From Liriodendron chinense (taxonomy: Eukaryota; Streptophyta; Magnoliopsida; Magnoliales; Magnoliaceae), in assembly GCA_003013855.2 (NCBI GenBank), contig ML058477.1:4526001-4590000 (forward strand): 64,000 nucleotides of DNA. The letters are read 5' to 3'. Shown one piece after another: positions 58,503 through 64,000 of this stretch. Below the pieces are notes generated by a model that worked only from the letters and a program-made list of their open reading frames with translations, ran no database searches and was not told the DNA's origin. The translations under genes were made by a program, and so were the position numbers. Within the stretch, counting starts at the first letter, position 1, and every line of letters starts with the position of its first letter.

Positions 58503-58520
58503 TCCCCGGCAACGACGCCA
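58503..58520 (-). promoter_or_regulatory. Primer-binding site of F (tRNA-Asp type)
   Basis: TGGCGTCGTTGCCGGGGA on the minus strand, one mismatch from the tRNA-Asp PBS of Athila-type elements, seven bases inside the 5' LTR. Confidence 0.85.
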
Positions 58521-58527
58521 AAAAACT

Positions 58528-60223
58528 TGTTCACTCCCCAAGTGTAGGGTTGCGAAGTAGTAATAATTCGAAAAGACCAAGTATCATTCCCACAAAGATT
58601 TATGAATGGGTATTCTCAGATTTTGTCTGAAACAACTAGTAATTAAGATCTTATTAAGAACTAAAGCTAGAAAATAGCGATTTGGTTTTAAACAGTGAAT
58701 GTGTAAGGTAATATCAATCTAAAAAGGCACTAGAGCGCCAAGGATCCACTTTTTATAAGTTTCAATGCATCAACACAACTAGGTCTCTCATAACTCAATC
58801 GAAATCGAATTCATATCTCTATTCAATTGGAATATAGAGCGGTTCAATCAACAATTATCCAAAACAAGTGCTTATTCATTGATTTGATTCCCACAACAAT
58901 GCTTAGGCCTTGGGCACACTCAATTGTGTAGGCCAAGCCTCTTTCCAATCTAGTTGAGATTCATAACCATAGCCTTCATCAAATCCTGTCACTAGATTTG
59001 ATTACAACTAATGATTAGAACTCTAATTAAATCAAAATCAATCAACAAACAGTTATTTTAGATTACTACAAAAGATAAGAACTTTAGTTGAGTGAGTTCC
59101 CACATGAAAATCAGGCTATTGTACACAAGGCAATCAAAGGGTCTATCATGCCTGGAGTCGATGATAGATCAATGAACTACACAAGCATAAACAATGCTCA
59201 GAAGCTAAATTACTAAGTTAGGATCACTAAGAATCACATGAGCCCGGAGTCATCAAGAGATCAAAGTAAAAACCCAACTAGTACTTGATTCAAACTCACA
59301 TTAACTAAAATTCATCAATTAAATCATAAAAAGGAAACCTAGGTTGCATCAATCCATAAAAAATAAATCAAAAGCTTCACCTCTTAGCCCTAGCTAACAG
59401 GTTTTAGTTCATCTCTAACATCTTTGAACTAAAAGCCTCAAAAACATAAAAAAAAAACTACTAAAACAGGAAGAAAACGAAGAAAATTTGAAGTAGAATC
59501 CGTCTCCCAAGCAATCCCCACGTCCTAGCATGCCCTGGTATGAAGGGAAGAAGTCCTTTTATAGCTTGGAGGTGTCCTTTGCGTATGAAACTTCCAGATT
59601 TCACGTAAAAGTACTCACTTGCACAGAGAATTTCGGCGCCCGAAAATAGAAAGTTGCTGTTTTGTATGGCCGACCGGTCGGACGACCGGTCGGACTAGCC
59701 TGGCCGGCCGGTCACGACTGGTCGGACCTGTCTGTTGATAGCGTCCAGCGAGTGCAGTGGATAAGTGACCTGTTGGCCGACCGGTCTTGACCGGTCGGAC
59801 TGGTTTGGCCGACCGGTCACGACCGGTCGGACCTTGTATTCCTCTGTCCAGTAACTCCAAATGTGTGGTCGACCGGTCACGACCGGTCTGGCTCCCTTGG
59901 CCGACTAGTCGGACGACCGGTCTAAACCCTTTTTCTTCTTCATTTTTTCTTTGTTTCTTCTTTTCTCTTCTCTCCTTGCTTTGTCTTTCTTTAGTCCTCT
60001 TTCAACCTTCATCCAATGGCTCTGAATAGCCCCTTTTAGTCTTCAATGCTTGGTTCTATAATCTTTAGTGTATATAAAATGCTCTATTTAGCCTTCAATT
60101 GGTGAAATCTCCATCTCGTTCCTATAATCACAAATCATGCATTAGAGTAGTCCTTTAAACATGTAAACCGTGCATAATGAGTGATGAATTGGGGTTAGAA
60201 TATGCACAATTAAGAGCTCAACA
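58528..60223 (-). repeat. F 5' LTR (1,696 bp)
   Basis: Partner of 52,248-53,921. Minus-strand TATAAAAGG at 59,563-59,555. Confidence 0.92.
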
Positions 60224-60228
60224 CTTGA

Positions 60229-60408
60229 TGCTCTAGTTCTTCTTATTTTCAGATTTTTCCTATTTCATGTGAAAAACTATTTTCCTAAACTTCTTAGATT
60301 CTAGTTATTAGATTAGTTGTAATTGTTTGTCCCTTTCCCCGTGGATCGACCTTGGTCTTACCGAGATTTATTACTACATCGCAGCCTTACACTTGAGGCG
60401 AGCGAACA
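60229..60408 (+). repeat. A2 5' LTR, second part
   Basis: Resumes after the F duplication and ends CGAACA, followed by the PBS. Confidence 0.88.
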
Positions 60409-60414
60409 AGTTTT

Positions 60415-60432
60415 TGGCGCCGCTGGCGGGGA
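60415..60432 (+). promoter_or_regulatory. Primer-binding site of A2 (tRNA-Asp type)
   Basis: TGGCGCCGCTGGCGGGGA, two changes from the tRNA-Asp PBS, six bases after the LTR. Confidence 0.8.
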
Positions 60433-60668
60433 AAAGGTTAAACAGTTCTAATTGTTCTAGTAGCTATAGAGTAGTTTTAGTTCGGATTTTTAGTTTTTAT
60501 AGAAGTAGATTTTTTGATTTTTTTCTAAATCACTAACAATTTTTTGTTTGATTTTGTAGGACATTGTTGCTGACATAGATCTCACTCTATCGGGTAACAT
60601 CTCCCCATCTCCCTTCTTTTTGTTCTTTTTTCTAGATTAGGGTAGTTCCAATTCCTTAAAATTTCATC

Positions 60669-61483
60669 ATGTATGATTGGACGAATGGTGCGTACAAGTA
60701 CCTTTTGGTGGATGAGATGTCGGATTGGGGGACCCTAACTCATTGTGATCGGGATCCCTCCAAGCATGAGTATTTTTCTGAGATACAAAGAACCTCCACT
60801 ACCCCCCCCCCCCCCCACCCCCCCCCCCACGTAAGACGATGCGTGATTACATTAGTGAAAACAATACACATATTGAGACACGACGTAAAACGATGGGGGA
60901 ATACCGGAACGAAGCAAAATCGAATAATCATCCGGGAAAAACATTACGTGATTACCGGATTGAAAATAACATGAGTGTTCCACCAATTATGGTAGGAGGT
61001 GTGCAACAACAAAAGGAACGGGTGAATAGTGGCCAACCGATTAAGACAATGCGTGATCACTTGTATGGATATGCCTATCAACCATCATATAACTCTTCAT
61101 CCTACAATGCGTACAGTCTTAATTGGGGAAACCACCATTCTCCTTGTTCAAGGGAAGAACCAACCATGGTTATTAACAATCACCCTAAAACATCTTCCTC
61201 TTGTGATGACAAGTATACACAAATACTTGAGGAAATATGGAATGAGCATGTAGATGAACAATCAAATCAAGCCTACTCACCATCTTGTGAAGACGTTGAG
61301 CCTGAAATTGGGGGCATCGAATCAATCCCCTCTAATGAGGAGGATGGGGCTACCCAAGTCCCACCTTCTTCGGATTTAATGAATAGACTTTTAGAGGAGA
61401 TTGATCTCGATGATCCCAATATCATCATCAATTATGGTGAGTCCACTATCTCTTTTGGATGCTTTGAACTTAGTGATGACTAG
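60669..61483 (+). pseudogene. A2 capsid-less gag-like protein with multiplied TxRDY motif
   Basis: The N-terminus MYDWTNGAYKYLLVDEM starts at 60,669 and runs into a C-rich tract (60,802-60,829), where the frame changes; the frame from 60,839 to 61,483 continues. That part has three copies of a short motif, MRDYI, KTLRDYRI and KTMRDHL, each resembling the RTLRDY just before the capsid in F gag. An SYNAYSLNWGNHHS section then resembles the Asn-rich part after the F capsid. No capsid domain lies between. The end is acidic (EIDLDDPNIIINYGE). It ends at TAG 61,481-61,483, and the next frame continues in the same phase. I infer a gag derivative with the capsid deleted. Confidence 0.6.
60802..60829. 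repeat. C-rich slippery tract within the A2 coding region
   Basis: Two runs of C separated by one A. The reading frame changes across it, so either slippage broke the gene or the length varies among copies. Confidence 0.85.
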
Positions 61484-61489
61484 ATTTCA

Positions 61490-62396
61490 ATGACGGTTGA
61501 CGAACCAAAGGAATCCATAAAATTTGAAAGCGGTAGTGGAGTTGCCTACAATGAGGGTTTGGTGAATGCTTATGAACCTTTGGTTTCTTTTTCCAAAGGG
61601 CATAATGATTATGAGTCTCTAGAGGATATGCATGCTAGAGAGATGGCCAAAGTCGATCTTTTTAAGTCCTTCCACCAACAACACATGCCAAATTCTATTG
61701 TGGTAAAGTTCCCTTTGATTGTTCCTTTGGATGATGAGGTGGCACAATCTGAAATTTTAAAAGATCAACCAATGTTAGATGATGTGCTTACCACTAAATC
61801 TGAAAATTTTTCCTTGGAAGACCTCCTCTCTATAGAGGAGGAATTCCTTACCATTGAAACAGAATTTCTTCAATCATTAAGGGAGGACGAGGACCCTTCA
61901 TCCGACTATCTCAATTTCTTAGAGGAATGCTTGGCCCACTCTTATGATCTTGATGATGAGATGATTAAGGAGTTGGATATTTTGTTAGACACGGTTAGTG
62001 CCTAAAGAACACTATTCCACTAATTTACACTCTTTACCATTGTTTGTGGAAGCACCGTACAATTCTGAAATTGTGGAGGAGATAACTTTAACCAATGAAA
62101 ACTTGATGAATGTCTCTCCACCATCATGGGTCCTTCAGCCCATTGAAAATTCTGATTGGGAGGACCCATTTTTAATCAATCATAACCCAGATCAGAATTT
62201 GAGGAGATATCTTTTTGCTGCTCTTATCTCCTCCTATCATGCATGTGGTGCACATAAATATTGGACTTCAATGAAGACAAGCACCCATGTCTACTGTCGA
62301 GCAGGACTTTGGATGGTCCTCATGAGAAATTTATTGAAATTCATGAAGATCCTGCTCAAATTTGATCATGTAGTCGATCGGACTAATCAATGGTAG
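61490..62396 (+). pseudogene. A2 acidic protein and conserved tail domain
   Basis: The frame 61,490-62,005 is in phase with the upstream gag-like frame beyond its TAG. It contains IETEFLQSLREDEDPSSDYL and LEECLAHSYDLDDEMIKELDIL. The tail (61,998-62,396) follows in another frame because of a small deletion near 61,995 relative to A1: SPPSWVLQPIENSDWEDPFL, LRRYLFAALISS, THVYCRAGLWMVLMRNLL. Against A1 the tail is highly conserved, most strongly in the last 40 residues. Protein role unknown; see the A1 and F entries. Confidence 0.65.
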
Positions 62397-62558
62397 GTAG
62401 GTAGGTTAGGATTTATTTTTCAGCAATTAGGATTGAATAAGTCTCCTCGAGACAATGGAAGATACTAGAATTGATCAACTTGCTACCTAAGGTACTCTCG
62501 TTCTCACTCTCCTTTGTTTTAATTCATTGCTCTCATGTCATGCTTATTGCATATCTTG

Positions 62559-62597
62559 TTACATTGAGGACAATGTAAGATTTTGGTTGGGGGGGTG
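62559..62597 (+). promoter_or_regulatory. Hairpin plus internal G-run in A2
   Basis: TTACATTG-AGGA-CAATGTAA at 62,559-62,578, then GGTTGGGGGGGTG at 62,585-62,597. Identical stem-loop to A1 and F. Confidence 0.6.
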
Positions 62598-63504
62598 AGA
62601 TTCCTTAGATGAATCTGCTAGCTTTTGTGACATTTCGAGCAATTAATGTAGAAAATTTTCAAGTTTTCTAAAATTCAAAACTCTTTTGGAAAACTTTGTT
62701 TCTATGCATTCGAGATGATACGAGTATAAGAAGAGGAGATACGAAGTGAGTGATGTTGCAAGCTTTGAACTTCTCTTAATATAATGGTTTTATATGTGAA
62801 TTCCCCTATTTATGTGATTGATAGAAAATTTGAACACTCTTACACTTAGTTCACATTACACGATTTTCATGGGTTGAAAGGATTATGTGATTTGTGGATT
62901 AGCTAGACTTTGATTTAAGGTGTTGAGAAACCAAGCCGAGGTACTTTGTCCATCCTTGTCCATGGAAAAATAACGAAAGATACGGATTTCTAAAAATCCT
63001 ATCTAATGAAAAAAAAAGGAAAAGGAAGGATGAAAATTGGGAATGATGGAAAACATAGTGGAAAATTTCGAAAAGGGCTACCTATTACTAACCGGGGGAT
63101 GGTCTATCCGTAACCAAAGCCGGAAATGGGACGTAGTGTGAAAGCCGTCAGAAGGACGGTAAGGCAAATTCCTGTCATAGGCTTGTTGTTGATCTGTACA
63201 CCTTGAGATCCATAGTGTAGTTGATCTATGAAGAAGATAATCCCGGAAACCCATGAGATGAACATTCACTAAGCACACTAGGTTGAATTTGTTCAAGTTC
63301 TTCTATTTATCAATCAATAAGTGGGAATTTCATACGAACACTTATTATGTTTTGAGAGTTTAAGGTTTCAACTTCTATCACCTAATTTTTCTGATTCTTA
63401 CACTTGTATGTCTTGGAATGGATAGAAGCATAGTTTCTGAAGGAGAGTTAGTTTTGGAGAATTGAACTTGTTTCACGCATGTTTTGCTCGGGACCAGCAA
63501 AAAG
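62598..63504 (+). other. A2 3' non-coding region
   Basis: About 0.9 kb, closely matching A1 928-1,835. No gene. Confidence 0.6.
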
Positions 63505-63518
63505 CTGGTTGGGGGGTG
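63505..63518 (+). promoter_or_regulatory. Polypurine tract of A2
   Basis: CTGGTTGGGGGGTG directly before the 3' LTR start. Confidence 0.75.
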
Positions 63519-64000
63519 TGTTGATCCTCCAATTTATACATTTACCGACCCATTACATCACATTATATGCATGGTTTTCATGTTTAAAGACTAATTTAAT
63601 ACATGTTTTTATGATTATAGGAATGAGAGGAAGATTTCATCAATTCATGGTTAAAAGAGTTACTTTGTATGCATTGAAGATCAATAGAACAAGTGCCAAA
63701 AGGTAGAGGAAAGAAGCAAGAAAGAAAGAGAAGAGATAAAGAAGAAAATCTGATTTTTTTTGCCTTAGACCTGTCTGTAGACCGGTCGCCAGACAGGTCA
63801 AAAGACAGGTCTACAGTGTAATTTTTTGGCTGTTTTTTTTCTTCTTAGACCGGTCACCAGACAGGTCGAAGGTGCTCCAGAAACTCCGATTTTCAAGGCC
63901 AAGTTTCCAAATTGCGAGAGACTCCGTGGATTCTCGAAGTTTTCAAGTTTGTGCGGGATTTCTCTTATAAAAGGCCACCTCCACTCTCTTTCTGAGGCAT
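63519..64000 (+). repeat. A2 3' LTR, truncated by the window edge
   Basis: TGTTGATCCTCC start, closely matching the 5' LTR from 51,184. It includes a shorter AGACCGGTC-type cluster (63,769-63,870) and TATAAAAGG at 63,966-63,974. Confidence 0.9.

Larger units (their letters stand above)
52248..60223 (-). mobile_element. Element F: non-autonomous Athila-like element with gag, protease and tail; TSD CTTGA
   Basis: LTRs at 52,248-53,921 and 58,528-60,223, with a perfect 5-bp duplication CTTGA (52,243-52,247 and 60,224-60,228). On the minus strand they begin TGTTGAGCTC and end GTGAACA. Minus-strand order: PBS, leader, gag, protease, tail ORF, hairpin with internal G-run, 0.9 kb non-coding, polypurine tract. 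No RT, RNase H or integrase is present between protease and tail. F LTRs are alignable to the A LTRs at their starts, so A and F are related subfamilies. Confidence 0.93.
51184..64000 (+). mobile_element. Element A2: non-autonomous Athila-like element, split by F; 3' LTR runs off the window
   Basis: The 5' LTR is 51,184-52,247 plus 60,229-60,408, interrupted by element F. A tRNA-Asp-like PBS, a coding region of 1.7 kb, 1.1 kb of 3' non-coding DNA, a polypurine tract and the first 482 bp of the 3' LTR (from 63,519) follow. The internal region is only 3.1 kb and shows no capsid, protease, RT or integrase domain. The left flank GCCAC is inside the G antisense ORF; the matching duplication is off-window. 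Confidence 0.88.

Overview
This is plant nuclear DNA, almost certainly from a flowering plant. It carries spliceosomal introns, one plant-specific host gene (a heavy-metal-associated isoprenylated protein, HIPP), and a dense stack of plant-type LTR retrotransposons: Ty3/gypsy of the Tat and Athila kinds and Ty1/copia. I cannot name the species. Nearly everything except about 24.85-29.9 kb is transposon. I use working names for the families: A and F (related non-autonomous Athila-like elements), B/G (Tat-type; G is the coding copy, B its solo LTRs), C (a gypsy-like solo LTR), D (Tat-type, coding) and E (gag-only copia).

Left block, 1-24.84 kb, is one nested stack. The outermost visible host is a minus-strand copia element (5' LTR 24,252-24,844, PBS and the start of gag). 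An old A-type LTR (23,552-24,073) abuts its gag. A minus-strand C LTR (ends at 23,551) sits in that. The C LTR is interrupted twice by B LTRs: a plus-strand one (off-window to 9,023) and a minus-strand one (9,708-23,299, TSD AAGTT). The plus B LTR contains the 3' part of element A1 (1-3,793) and a full plus-strand C solo LTR (3,952-7,141, TSD TTTTC). The minus B LTR contains the Tat element D (13,082-23,150, TSD GTAGG), with gag, PR, RT, RNase H and INT on the minus strand and a spliced-looking antisense gene on the plus strand.

Middle, 24.85-34.05 kb: the HIPP gene (three exons, 26,788-28,192), non-coding DNA, then a hAT-like terminal-inverted-repeat element (29,922-33,914) split by a plus-strand B solo LTR.

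Right block: copia element E (34,056-40,148, TSD TAATA) with two 2-kb LTRs and only a broken gag. Next is G (from 40,690), a Tat-type element whose LTR tail matches the B solo LTRs. Its pol keeps long reading frames but is studded with in-frame stops. Its antisense coiled-coil ORF is cut at 51,184 by A2, and the A2 5' LTR is itself split by minus-strand element F (52,248-60,223, TSD CTTGA).

The most unusual material is in A and F. Neither shows a reverse transcriptase or integrase. Both end in the same tail-protein family, followed by a perfect 8-bp-stem hairpin, an internal G-run resembling a second polypurine tract, about 0.9-1.1 kb of non-coding DNA and then the 3' LTR. A appears to have lost the capsid domain but keeps a multiplied short gag motif. 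All reading was by eye; family names rest on recognised motifs, not on database searches.
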